Source: an uncultured Acidobacteriia bacterium
GTDB taxonomy: Bacteria > Acidobacteriota > Terriglobia > Bryobacterales > Bryobacteraceae
Length of the DNA stretch: 64,000 bases
Direction: 5' to 3'
NCBI GenBank assembly: GCA_903907865.1
Contig: CAIVPR010000179.1
Coordinates: 28,985 to 92,984, forward strand
A program made the position numbers and the translations under genes. Shown one piece after another: positions 1-7,769 of the stretch; position 1 is the stretch's first letter, and the number at the start of each line of letters is the position of its first letter. The notes beneath the pieces are model-generated. The model was not told the DNA's origin. It did not search any database and was given only the letters and a program-made list of their open reading frames with translations.

Positions 1-145
1 ATCGCACGCTGGTGCGCACTCCACTCCCCGAGGTCGAGGAGGGTACCCACGTCTATGGAGTTGTTTTGTTCTGGGCGGGACAAGCGGATCTAGCCTATCA
101 GACGCTACCAGCATCAAGCCGCGAGGGCCTGCCAGCTCAATGCGC
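1..145. other. window-edge segment, no gene seen
   Basis: The left edge holds no reading frame I can defend. The plus-strand ORF starting at 12 has no family features and lies mostly antisense to the lipoprotein gene, so I treat it as a shadow. This stretch is the 3-prime flank of that lipoprotein. No clear terminator hairpin is visible. Confidence 0.4.
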
Positions 146-436
146 CTACTTGGCCTTGGGCTTTTCGGTCTTTCCCGCTTCCTTCTCTTCCACTTCCGGA
201 ACCTTCGGCGCACCCTGCTTCGAGTGCAGGGATTCGCTGGAACTGGAAAGTGACGCGCTGTGGCGCTCCTCCGGCTGACCCGGGGCGGGCGGCGGGTATC
301 CGTTGTCGGAGACGCCGGTCATGGTCTGGTTCCGGCTTCCACCGGGACCCGGCGAACTGGTACCGCATCCGCAGAGCAGGGTTGCCGCAAGCAATGCGAC
401 TGTGGCGAGGGCTTTCAGAAACATCTTTTTTATCAT
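146..436 (-). CDS. small predicted lipoprotein
   Basis: A 96-residue exported protein of unknown function. The internal ATG at 436 is chosen because it gives MIKKMFLKALATVALLAATLLCGC, a basic start followed by a hydrophobic stretch and an LCGC lipobox-like cysteine near residue 24. The longer 138-residue ORF has no sensible signal. The mature part is rich in Gly, Pro, Ser, Glu and Lys (ending EKPKAK) and looks disordered. It stands alone, divergent from nrdJ with about 370 nt between the starts. No catalytic motif is visible. The lipoprotein call is inferred from the signal; the function is unknown. Confidence 0.55.
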   Translation of the reverse strand: MIKKMFLKALATVALLAATLLCGCGTSSPGPGGSRNQTMTGVSDNGYPPPAPGQPEERHSASLSSSSESLHSKQGAPKVPEVEEKEAGKTEKPKAK

Positions 437-803
437 CGCATGGTGGCTTTCCACAGAGCGATCCTGTCCTCGTCCGCAGAACTCCGGTCGCGCTGCGACC
501 GCGGCGTTTGTTTCTCCCTGGCCGAGGCCGACAATCGGGTTCAGGAGACAGGCGACGAGCAAAAAGGGGCGACCCCAATGATTTAGGTTTGACTAAATCT
601 ATCGTTCTGGGATCGACTTCTCAACACGCGCCCGAGCGACCGAACGCGATCCGGCCGGTAGACCCGGAAGGTCTTTCTTTTCAGCGTTCCGCGCGGTAGA
701 CACACAGCATATGGACTTTTTCCTTGACACCACACCACATCTTGGGGCAAGATTGCAGATGCGCTACTACTTTACTTTTGCAGTGCGCCGCTAGAAGCAC
801 CCT
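437..803. other. divergent regulatory region upstream of nrdJ
   Basis: This 367-nt region separates the lipoprotein gene from nrdJ. It contains a perfect 7-bp inverted repeat (GATTTAG, 580-586, against CTAAATC, 593-599) and a consensus-like -35 hexamer TTGACA at 724-729. A convincing -10 is not obvious: CAAGAT at 748 is the best candidate, with 18-nt spacing. I looked for a cobalamin riboswitch, which would suit a B12-dependent reductase, and for NrdR boxes, and recognised neither. Confidence 0.35.
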
Positions 804-3713
804 ATGGCACAGCAGACAATCGAACTGAGTCCCGTCGTCGCGGGCACTCCCATTGGCTCCACACTCGCGGATCCCCCTACCCGGGCTTCCAAAACCCCGA
901 CACGGGAGGGGATCTCCTTCCCCCGTTATTTCACAGGCAAAGGCACCGCCAAGACGCCGTATGACGAGGTGCAGTGGGAAACCCGCAACGCCACCATCGG
1001 CAACGGCAAGGGCGCCATCATTTTCGAACAGCGCGACGTCGAAGTGCCCGTCGACTGGTCGCAAACCGCGACGAACATCGTCGCAAGCAAGTACTTCCAC
1101 GGTAAGATGGGCTCGCCCGAGCGGGAGCGCAGTGTCGCGGAACTGGTGCATCGCGTTGTCGACACCATTGCGGACTGGGGCATCGCCGACAAGTACTTCA
1201 CCACCCCTGCGGACGCCGAGAACTTCCGCTGCGAGCTGGCGCACCTGATGCTGCACCAGAAGGCGGCGTTCAACTCGCCCGTCTGGTTCAACGTCGGCGT
1301 CAAGGAATCGCGCGGCTACGGCTGGTTCTACGACAAGCAGGCCGACTCCATAAAGAAACTCACGAACGAAGTCAAGCCCCAATGTTCGGCCTGCTTCATT
1401 GTTTCGGTGAGGGACTCGCTCGAATCCATCCTCGACCTCGCCAAGACTGAGGGCATGCTCTTCAAGTGGGGCTCGGGCACCGGATCCAACCTGTCGGCGC
1501 TGCGCGAGGAGGACGCCATCCTCTCCGGCGGCGGCCGCGCCTCCGGCCCGCTCTCGTTCATGAAGGGTTTTGATGCCTTCGCCGGCGTCATCAAGTCGGG
1601 CGGCAAGACCCGCCGCGCGGCCAAGATGGTCATCCTGAACGCCGAGCACCCCGATATCACCCGCTTCATCTGGTGCAAGGCGAAGGAAGAGAAGAAGGCC
1701 CACACGCTGATTGAGGCCGGCTATGACTCCTCGCTCGACGGCGACGCCTACAGCTCCATCTTCTTCCAGAACGCGAACAACTCCGTCCGCGCCACGGACG
1801 ACTTCATGGAAGCCGTTGTGGAAGACCGCGACTGGTGGACCAAGTCCGTGTTCGACGGCAAGGCCAAGGACCGCTACCGCGCCCGCGACGTGATGCGCGA
1901 AATCGCCGAAGCCACTTGGCAGTGCGGCGACCCCGGCATGCAGTTCGACACCACCATCAACCGGTGGCACCCGTGCAAGAACACGGCACGCATCAACGCG
2001 TCCAACCCCTGCTCGGAGTACATGTTCCTGGACGATTCGGCCTGCAACCTGTCCTCGTTGAACCTGATGAAGTTCCTGGGTCCGAACGGCCAGTTCGACG
2101 TCCCGGCCTTCCGGCACGCCGTGGACACGCTGATCGTGGCGCAGGAAATCCTCGTCGGCAACGCGGCCTACCCGACCGACAAGATCGCGGCCAACTCGCA
2201 CGACTACCGCCCGCTCGGCCTGGGCTTCGCCAACATCGGCGCGCTGCTGATGTCGCTCGGCATCCCATATGACAGCGACCGCGGCCGCGACTGGGCCGGT
2301 GCCATCTCCGCCATCATGTGCGGCCAGGCCTACCTGACCAGCGCCCGCATCGCCGAGACCACGGGGCCGTTCCCCGGCTATGCCAAGAACGAGGAGCCGT
2401 TCCTCGACGTGATCCGCATGCACCGCGATTCGGTCCACGGCATCAACCACCGCAACGTTCCGAGCGAGATGTACCACAACGCGCGGAAGGTGTGGGAGGA
2501 CGCGCTGGAGCTCGGTCGCCGCAACGGCTACCGCAACGCGCAGATGTCGGTGATCGCCCCGACGGGCACCATCGGCTTCATGATGGATTGCGACACGACG
2601 GGCATCGAGCCGGATCTGGCGTTGGTGAAGTACAAGAAGCTGGTCGGCGGCGGCGTGATCAAGATCGTGAACAACACGGTCCCGCAGGCGCTGATCAAGA
2701 TCGGGTACACGCCGGAGCAGGTGGAGACCATCGTCAGCCACATCGACTCGACGGGCACCATCGAGGGCGCGCCGGGCTTGAAGCCGGAGCATCTGGCGGT
2801 GTTCGATTGCAGCTTCCGTCCGATGAACGGCACGCGGTCGATCCACTACATGGGCCACCTGAAGATGATGGCGGCGGTGCAGCCGTTCGTTTCGGGCGCG
2901 ATCTCGAAGACGATCAACATGCCGGAAGAGTGCACGGTGGACGACATCATGGATGCGTACATCGAGAGCTGGCGGCTGGGACTCAAGGCGGTGGCGATCT
3001 ACCGCGACAATTCGAAGAAGGTCCAGCCGATGAGTTCGGGCTCGGGCTCGAAGGACGAAAAGGCGAAGGCGGACAAGAAGGCCGCCGGGTCCATCAGCGC
3101 TCCCGGCTTGGTCACGACGACGACCGGCGTGCAGGTGGTTCAAGCGGCCGTGGCCGAGAAGGTCGTGTTCCGGCCCGTACGCCGCAAGCTGGAGGACGAA
3201 CGGCAGTCGATCACGCACCGGTTCGCGATTGGCGGACACGAGGGGTATATAACGGTCGGCATGTTCCCCGACGGGTCGCCGGGCGAGATCTTCATCACGA
3301 TGGCGAAGGAAGGCTCGACGATTTCGGGGTTGATGGACTCGTTCGCGACGTCGATCAGCTACTGCCTGCAGTACGGCGTGCCGCTGAAGTTCCTTGTGGA
3401 CAAGTTCGGGCACGTGCGGTTCGAGCCGAGCGGTTGGACGGGGAACCAGCAGATCCCGTACGCGAAGTCGATTCCGGATTACATTTTCCGGTGGCTGGGC
3501 GCGAAGTTCCTCGGGCCGGAGTATGCTTTGGCGAATAACGAGGCGGGTTCGACGACGGTGTTGAGGCCGACTGAGCCGAGTGCTCAGGAGTCGTTGCCGT
3601 TCCCGACGGTGGCGTCCGATGCTCCGCTGTGCGCCGAGTGCGGCGGGATGATGACGCGGAACGGGAGTTGTTATAAGTGTGAGAATTGCGGGGGGACTTC
3701 GGGTTGTAGTTAG
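804..3713 (+). CDS. nrdJ: adenosylcobalamin-dependent ribonucleoside-diphosphate reductase (class II)
   Basis: Reduces ribonucleotides to deoxyribonucleotides in the cytoplasm, using a coenzyme-B12-derived thiyl radical. At 969 residues it matches the long vitamin-B12-dependent NrdJ form. Visible motifs: the N-terminal redox cysteine in PQCSACFIVS (about residue 193), NPCSEYMFLDD with CNLSSLNL (about 400-415), and the loop PTGTIGFMMDCDTTGIEP (about 585). A tail after about residue 700 ends in paired cysteines (CAECGG, CYKCENCGG), the expected swinging-arm/zinc-ribbon redox end. It is monocistronic and followed closely by a strong terminator. The plus frame carries all the family motifs, so the 910-residue antisense ORF is a shadow. 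Product call very secure. Confidence 0.97.
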   Translation: MAQQTIELSPVVAGTPIGSTLADPPTRASKTPTREGISFPRYFTGKGTAKTPYDEVQWETRNATIGNGKGAIIFEQRDVEVPVDWSQTATNIVASKYFHGKMGSPERERSVAELVHRVVDTIADWGIADKYFTTPADAENFRCELAHLMLHQKAAFNSPVWFNVGVKESRGYGWFYDKQADSIKKLTNEVKPQCSACFIVSVRDSLESILDLAKTEGMLFKWGSGTGSNLSALREEDAILSGGGRASGPLSFMKGFDAFAGVIKSGGKTRRAAKMVILNAEHPDITRFIWCKAKEEKKAHTLIEAGYDSSLDGDAYSSIFFQNANNSVRATDDFMEAVVEDRDWWTKSVFDGKAKDRYRARDVMREIAEATWQCGDPGMQFDTTINRWHPCKNTARINASNPCSEYMFLDDSACNLSSLNLMKFLGPNGQFDVPAFRHAVDTLIVAQEILVGNAAYPTDKIAANSHDYRPLGLGFANIGALLMSLGIPYDSDRGRDWAGAISAIMCGQAYLTSARIAETTGPFPGYAKNEEPFLDVIRMHRDSVHGINHRNVPSEMYHNARKVWEDALELGRRNGYRNAQMSVIAPTGTIGFMMDCDTTGIEPDLALVKYKKLVGGGVIKIVNNTVPQALIKIGYTPEQVETIVSHIDSTGTIEGAPGLKPEHLAVFDCSFRPMNGTRSIHYMGHLKMMAAVQPFVSGAISKTINMPEECTVDDIMDAYIESWRLGLKAVAIYRDNSKKVQPMSSGSGSKDEKAKADKKAAGSISAPGLVTTTTGVQVVQAAVAEKVVFRPVRRKLEDERQSITHRFAIGGHEGYITVGMFPDGSPGEIFITMAKEGSTISGLMDSFATSISYCLQYGVPLKFLVDKFGHVRFEPSGWTGNQQIPYAKSIPDYIFRWLGAKFLGPEYALANNEAGSTTVLRPTEPSAQESLPFPTVASDAPLCAECGGMMTRNGSCYKCENCGGTSGCS

Positions 3714-3746
3714 CCTGCGGACAACCGGAGGATCGTGTAGTGCTGA

Positions 3747-3775
3747 GGGCCGCCCGTGGTTGGGGCGGCCCTTTT
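3747..3775 (+). terminator. rho-independent terminator of nrdJ
   Basis: GGGCCGCC (3747-3754) pairs perfectly with GGCGGCCC (3764-3771) across a 9-nt loop and is followed by TTTT. It starts 33 nt after the nrdJ stop codon. Confidence 0.85.
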
Positions 3776-3917
3776 GCTTATTTCATGCCTGATACCCAAG
3801 CTGAGAGGTCTGTGCGGCAAGAGCGCCGTCGTAGGAAGTACGTCAACGGACAGCACGCGAGGCTTATCTCGCAGGGTCTGCACGGCGCGGTCAGCCTCTT
3901 GCGCAGTTTATGACCGG

Positions 3918-3946
3918 TTGACAACGAGCGCCCCGTCTGATACCGC
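3918..3946 (+). promoter_or_regulatory. probable promoter of tRNA-Arg
   Basis: A perfect -35 hexamer TTGACA (3918-3923) is followed after 17 nt by a poor -10, TACCGC (3941-3946), about 18 nt before the tRNA. The position fits a tRNA promoter; the -10 match is weak. Confidence 0.4.
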
Positions 3947-3963
3947 TGGAGCGTAGTACAGTT

Positions 3964-4036
3964 GGCCGTGTAGCTCAGTGGATAGAGCAGCCGCCTACGA
4001 AGCGGTTGGTCGGGGGTTCGAGCCCCCCCACGGGAA
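3964..4036 (+). tRNA. tRNA-Arg (anticodon ACG)
   Basis: Reads as a cloverleaf: T8-A9, D stem GCTC/GAGC, anticodon stem GCCGC/GCGGT with loop CTACGAA (anticodon ACG, arginine), a 5-nt variable loop, and T stem GGGGG/CCCCC around TTCGAGC. No CCA is encoded. The acceptor stem GGCCGTG/CACGGGA pairs in only five of seven positions; the outermost two are G-A and G-G mismatches. The rest of the fold is intact, so I call a tRNA but flag the acceptor end. Confidence 0.88.
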
Positions 4037-4052
4037 TCATAAACTTCATACC

Positions 4053-4085
4053 AAAGCCGGACTCGTTGATGGGGGCCCGGCTTTT
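4053..4085 (+). terminator. rho-independent terminator after tRNA-Arg
   Basis: AAAGCCGG (4053-4060) pairs with CCGGCTTT (4077-4084) and runs into a T tract, 17 nt after the tRNA. A-rich before and T-rich after the stem, so it could work in both directions and also stop the minus-strand HEPN cassette. Confidence 0.8.
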
Positions 4086-4243
4086 CTAGCTGTAACCCAG
4101 CCGTACCGCCAGCGACCACCAAACGGTTCTCATCGACAAGGCGACCATTTCGCCAAGAATGTCTCGCATTACGGTGTCTCGACGTGGAAGGGGCCAATGC
4201 TTCGGAGTACGTCGGAAGGGTCCCAGACAATGATCGAGCACGC

Positions 4244-4591
4244 CTAGGCAAGCGACTTCGCCATCAGTGCCGCGGCGTCCAATTGCCGTTCGACGGATCC
4301 CAACGGCAATGGCTCAGCGTCATAATCCGCCAAGATTCTCAACGAGTGCATTCGCCGCCCGAGCACTCCAACTACCCTCAGTTCTGGATTCCGACTACCT
4401 TGGCACCACGCCCACAATTTGGAATGGAGGGACGGCGGTGTACCGCCAAAACCGAGAACTCGAGCTCGATTGAGAACCGAGTTGTACGAATAGTAGTACG
4501 CGCGACTGATGGCGGATCGCTGGGCACCCTCGGCAGTCTGTTCAGCCAAGCTCCGCGCTAGAGTTAGGTATTCAAGCCAGTCGAACGGCAT
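4244..4591 (-). CDS. HEPN-like protein, probable toxin of a three-gene cassette
   Basis: A 115-residue helical protein beginning MPFDWLEYLTLARSLAEQ. The DWxEYLxLAxxL opening, the RSAISRAYYYSY helix (about residues 25-36) and the ADYD near the C terminus resemble small HEPN proteins that occur beside partner genes in many bacteria. The strict HEPN RNase motif RX4-6H is not evident; what remains is RRMHSLRILADYD. The start at 4591 is preferred over 4645 because it begins with the conserved opening and overlaps the upstream gene by 20 nt, implying translational coupling. Last gene of a cassette of three. A toxin role is inferred from family and layout; substrate unknown. Confidence 0.6.
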   Translation of the reverse strand: MPFDWLEYLTLARSLAEQTAEGAQRSAISRAYYYSYNSVLNRARVLGFGGTPPSLHSKLWAWCQGSRNPELRVVGVLGRRMHSLRILADYDAEPLPLGSVERQLDAAALMAKSLA

Positions 4592-4949
4592 CTCGCAACT
4601 CGTAATCGAACACCAAGGCCGCGCCTGAGCGCCCGCAATTGCCAAGCCACCAGGTTCGGTCGAATTCGTCCAAAGCGCCAGTTGCCCCTGCGAAGGTCGT
4701 CGGCAGTTGAATCGCGGCCCTCAGGAGTATATCCTCGTCGGTCCACTGCGCCATCAGCTCGAGCCGTGGTTCGCCGCCGAAACTGCGCCGGATTGGGCCA
4801 ACCGCTTCGAGCAGCAGTTCCTGCAAGTCGGGATCGGATTCAAGGGCTTTGGCGACATCGGCCTCGGATCCCTTGATTGTGTAGAATGGCCGGACCGCTC
4901 CCAGCCTGTCTGTCAGAGCGACGTTGATCGTGTCGGAGGTGCGACGCAT
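4572..4949 (-). CDS. conserved partner protein of the HEPN gene
   Basis: A 125-residue soluble protein, middle gene of the cassette. Its C-terminal half, GALDEFDRTWWLGNCGRSG followed by ALVFDYEL, matches the pattern LDxFDxxWWLDN...L.(F/Y) that I know from small proteins encoded just before HEPN genes of this kind. An AGGAACAGG stretch a few bases upstream of the ATG can serve as ribosome binding site. It overlaps the HEPN gene and follows the first cassette gene by 12 nt, so the three are probably one transcript. It has no nucleotidyltransferase motif, so it is not an MNT antitoxin. Possible neutraliser or accessory factor; this is inference. Confidence 0.55.
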   Translation of the reverse strand: MRRTSDTINVALTDRLGAVRPFYTIKGSEADVAKALESDPDLQELLLEAVGPIRRSFGGEPRLELMAQWTDEDILLRAAIQLPTTFAGATGALDEFDRTWWLGNCGRSGAALVFDYELRDAVRLA

Positions 4950-4961
4950 ACGAACCTGTTC

Positions 4962-5213
4962 CTATTCTACGTCGCCCAATCCCAAATTGGCCAGATCCCG
5001 CTCATCCCTCACCGGCTCCATGAGCACATCGGCATCGTCGACCGAGATAGGCACACCGGTTCGATAGACCCAGACTCCTCGCTCCAGCATCACAATGGCG
5101 CCGTCAGTTGGGGCGACGTCGCAGGTATCAGCTACGGCCAGATCATAGTACTTGCCCCACACTCCCGGACCGAGCTTGGCGAGGTCGTACTCGGGCCGGA
5201 GATCGTCGTCCAT
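4962..5213 (-). CDS. small antitoxin-like protein, first gene of the HEPN cassette
   Basis: An 83-residue acidic protein starting MDDDLRPEYDLAKLGPGVWGKYYD. The LRPEYDxxxLxxGxxGKY opening is typical of small antitoxin-like proteins encoded in toxin-antitoxin neighbourhoods. The start at 5213 is supported by GGAG five bases upstream; the two in-frame starts further up (5237, 5267) lack a Shine-Dalgarno sequence. The cassette lies between a tRNA gene and a metabolic operon, a common place for inserted units. DNA-binding or toxin-binding activity is not shown by the sequence. Confidence 0.5.
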   Translation of the reverse strand: MDDDLRPEYDLAKLGPGVWGKYYDLAVADTCDVAPTDGAIVMLERGVWVYRTGVPISVDDADVLMEPVRDERDLANLGLGDVE

Positions 5214-5332
5214 CGCCGCTCCAATATCGTCCGTCATGTTGCTTGTGGAATGACTCGCCGCACCCATGGCAATACCATTCTATCCGAGAATTCGACACCC
5301 TCCACCCCCATCCTCTAAACTCAAAGATTCCC

Positions 5333-6733
5333 ATGGCCCTACACCGAGCCGCAATCCTGCTCCTGATCGCGTCGCAGGTCTACGCCGCCGACTTCGCCGC
5401 GCGCTACGCCGAAATCACCCAATCCGCCACGCCCGCCGAGCTCTACGCATTCCTCAACGCCCTGCCCAAAGGCGGTGACATCCACCACCACAACGGCCTC
5501 TCCGCGCCGGCGCGCCTTTGGTACGACACCGCGACCTCGCCCGGCACCCTCGCGCGCAACTCCTTCTACACGCTCACCCGCCCAGCCGCTTGTGCCGGAG
5601 ACCCACCCGTCCCGTCCCCCCGCTTCCTGACCATTCAGAAATCCCGCCACGACCAACTCGACAGCTGCCACAAGCCGCAGTACGAGCCGCTCGCAGCCCT
5701 CTCCCCGGCCCTGCGCGAGGAATGGGTGTCGTCCTTGATATTGGACCGTCCCGGCGAGGCCCGCGACGAGTTCTTCGAACGCATCGTCCCCCGCTTCGGC
5801 GACCTCTCCCATGACCTGTACCTCGTCGCCGACGTCATCGCTGGCAACATGAAGCTCTTCGGGTCCGAGCACGTCCGCTATATCGAATCCCAACTCGGCG
5901 TCGCGGGCTTCCTCGACGCGGCGGGCCGTCCCATGGACCCCGAAGGCGCATGGCAGATCATCCGCAACCGCCTCGGCCAGCCCGATGTCGCCGCATCCGG
6001 CGTCGCGATCCGCTTCCAAGCCGTGCTCATCCGCTTCACGCCCGACGCAGAGCAGCGCCTCGAAAGCCTCTACGCATGGGTCGCCGCCCACCGCGCGGAC
6101 TGGGTCGGCATCAACATGGCGGGCCGCGAGGACAACGACAAGGGCTACGCACTCCGCTTCCTCCCCACCTTCCGCAAGATGCGCCGCACCTATTCCGACA
6201 TCCCGCTCTCCATCCACGGGGGCGAGAAGGACAGTCCCGGCCACGAGGTGCGCGACACGCTGCTGCTCGGGGCGTCCCGCATCGGCCACGGTGTCAACCT
6301 AATCACCGACCCCGACACCATGCTGCTGATGCGCAACAACAAGTACTTGGTGGAGGTCAACCTCGTCTCAAACCGCGTGCTCGAATACGTGCCCGACACG
6401 GCCCAGCACCCCTTCCCCGAGTACCTGCGCTTCGGCATTCCGGTGTGCCTCAACACCGACGATCGCGGCTCCTGGGACTCGAACATGACCGACGAGTACT
6501 TCACCGCCGTCACCAACTTCCGGCTCACCTGGTCCGAAATCGCCCAACTGGGTCGCAACAGCCTGTCGTACTCGTTCGCCGAGCCCGCCCTGAAGGTGCG
6601 GATGCTTGAGGCATACGACCGCGACCGGGCCGCCTTCGAGCAGCGTTTCGACACCCCGAATTGGCGCGAAATCCTGAAGTCCGTGAAGCCGGCCGTGTCC
6701 GGCTACGCTACCAGAACGTGGAAACTCCAATGA
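5333..6733 (+). CDS. secreted adenosine deaminase family protein
   Basis: Predicted to deaminate adenosine or a related purine nucleoside outside the cytoplasm. The start at 5333 gives a clean signal peptide, MALHRAAILLLIASQVYA, before ADFAARY; the longer ORF reads through upstream non-coding sequence. Zinc-site motifs of the adenosine deaminase fold are present in order: DIHHHNG (about residues 49-54), SIHGGE, ASRIGHGV and CLNTDDRG with the catalytic aspartates. At 466 residues it is longer than cytosolic Add and closer to the exported ADA growth-factor-like branch. Its stop overlaps the next start (ATGA), so the two are translationally coupled. Confidence 0.85.
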   Translation: MALHRAAILLLIASQVYAADFAARYAEITQSATPAELYAFLNALPKGGDIHHHNGLSAPARLWYDTATSPGTLARNSFYTLTRPAACAGDPPVPSPRFLTIQKSRHDQLDSCHKPQYEPLAALSPALREEWVSSLILDRPGEARDEFFERIVPRFGDLSHDLYLVADVIAGNMKLFGSEHVRYIESQLGVAGFLDAAGRPMDPEGAWQIIRNRLGQPDVAASGVAIRFQAVLIRFTPDAEQRLESLYAWVAAHRADWVGINMAGREDNDKGYALRFLPTFRKMRRTYSDIPLSIHGGEKDSPGHEVRDTLLLGASRIGHGVNLITDPDTMLLMRNNKYLVEVNLVSNRVLEYVPDTAQHPFPEYLRFGIPVCLNTDDRGSWDSNMTDEYFTAVTNFRLTWSEIAQLGRNSLSYSFAEPALKVRMLEAYDRDRAAFEQRFDTPNWREILKSVKPAVSGYATRTWKLQ

Positions 6734-7767
6734 CAAAACTCCTGATCGCCTTGGCGCTCGCCGCCGTTTCCCTGTCGGCACAGACAAAGCCGATTCCTGT
6801 GAAAGTAGTCGTCGTGGCCATGTTCGAAAGGGGCGAGGATACCGGCGACACCCCCGGTGAATACCAATTCTGGGTCGAGCGCGAGCACCTTGATCGCGTC
6901 ATCCCCATGCCCGCAGCCCATCACGCCGTCCGAATGAACGATTCCGGCGTTCTCGGCATGGTGACGGGCATCGGTACCGCCAAGGCCGCTGCCTCGATCA
7001 TGGCGCTTGGCCTCGATCCGCGTTTCGACCTCTCGAAAGCCTACTGGATTGTCGCAGGGATCGGCGGTGGCGATCCCGCCGACGTCTCGCTCGGGTCCGC
7101 CGTATGGGCCGAGCGGGTGCTCGACGGCGACCTAGCTTACGAGATCGACGCCCGCGACATCCCGAGGGACTGGCCCACGGGCATGATCCCGCTCCGCCGA
7201 GAGACGCCCTACGAGCAGCCTGTCCGCCCGGAACTCGAAGGTGAACTCTACAACCTGAACCCGGGGCTTGTCGACTGGGCCTACCGGCTCACCAAGGACA
7301 CCAAACTGGCGGATACGGACCAAATCCGCCGCTCCCGCGCCCGTTTCACCGGTTTCCCGGTGGCCCAGCGCCCGCCGTTTGTGGCCAAGGGCGACACCAT
7401 GTCGTCCAGCACCTTCTGGCACGGTACACGGATGGACGCGTGGGCCAACGCGTGGACCCGGTACTACACCAAAGATGCGGGGAACTACATGATTTCGGCC
7501 ATGGAGGATTCCGGCACGCTGCAGTCGCTGACATTCCTCGGCAAGGCGGGCAAGGTGGACCGCGACCGAGTTCTGGTGCTCCGCACCGTAAGCAATTACG
7601 ATGTCGAAGCTCCGGGCTCGACCCCAGCCGAAAGCCTTAAGGGGCTGGTGGGCGGGGCATATTCCGGCTACATGTCGTCGCTGGAGAGCGCGTGGGCCGT
7701 CGGATCGAGGGTGGTCCACGAACTCACCGGCAATTGGGACAAGTACGCCGCAGCGCTTCCCAAATAG
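6730..7767 (+). CDS. NUP-family (purine nucleoside permease-type) exported protein
   Basis: A 345-residue protein with a Sec signal (MTKLLIALALAAVSLSAQ) and the NUP family pattern: KVVVVAMFERGEDTGDTPGE, GTAKAAASIMALGLDPRFD, AYWIVAGIGGGDP and TMSSSTFWHG. NUP proteins are named for a fungal purine nucleoside permease, but apart from the signal this one has no membrane segments. A periplasmic nucleoside-binding or cleaving role is therefore more plausible (inference). It starts inside the stop codon of the adenosine deaminase gene, so the pair probably handles extracellular purine nucleosides in sequence. Confidence 0.82.
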   Translation: MTKLLIALALAAVSLSAQTKPIPVKVVVVAMFERGEDTGDTPGEYQFWVEREHLDRVIPMPAAHHAVRMNDSGVLGMVTGIGTAKAAASIMALGLDPRFDLSKAYWIVAGIGGGDPADVSLGSAVWAERVLDGDLAYEIDARDIPRDWPTGMIPLRRETPYEQPVRPELEGELYNLNPGLVDWAYRLTKDTKLADTDQIRRSRARFTGFPVAQRPPFVAKGDTMSSSTFWHGTRMDAWANAWTRYYTKDAGNYMISAMEDSGTLQSLTFLGKAGKVDRDRVLVLRTVSNYDVEAPGSTPAESLKGLVGGAYSGYMSSLESAWAVGSRVVHELTGNWDKYAAALPK

Positions 7768-7769
7768 GG

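Noticed and set aside
579-803. Possible cobalamin riboswitch before nrdJ
   Set aside because: No B12-box-like consensus or suitable long stem could be recognised; an Infernal search would decide.
681-3413. 910-residue minus-strand ORF opposite nrdJ
   Set aside because: Arg/His/Val-rich sequence with no family features, exactly antisense to a gene with complete NrdJ motifs; a result of codon bias in GC-rich DNA.
3778-4251. 157-residue minus-strand ORF over the tRNA
   Set aside because: It is a translation of the antisense tRNA and its terminator (SRGGARTPDQPLRRRLLYPLSY is a common artefact of this kind).
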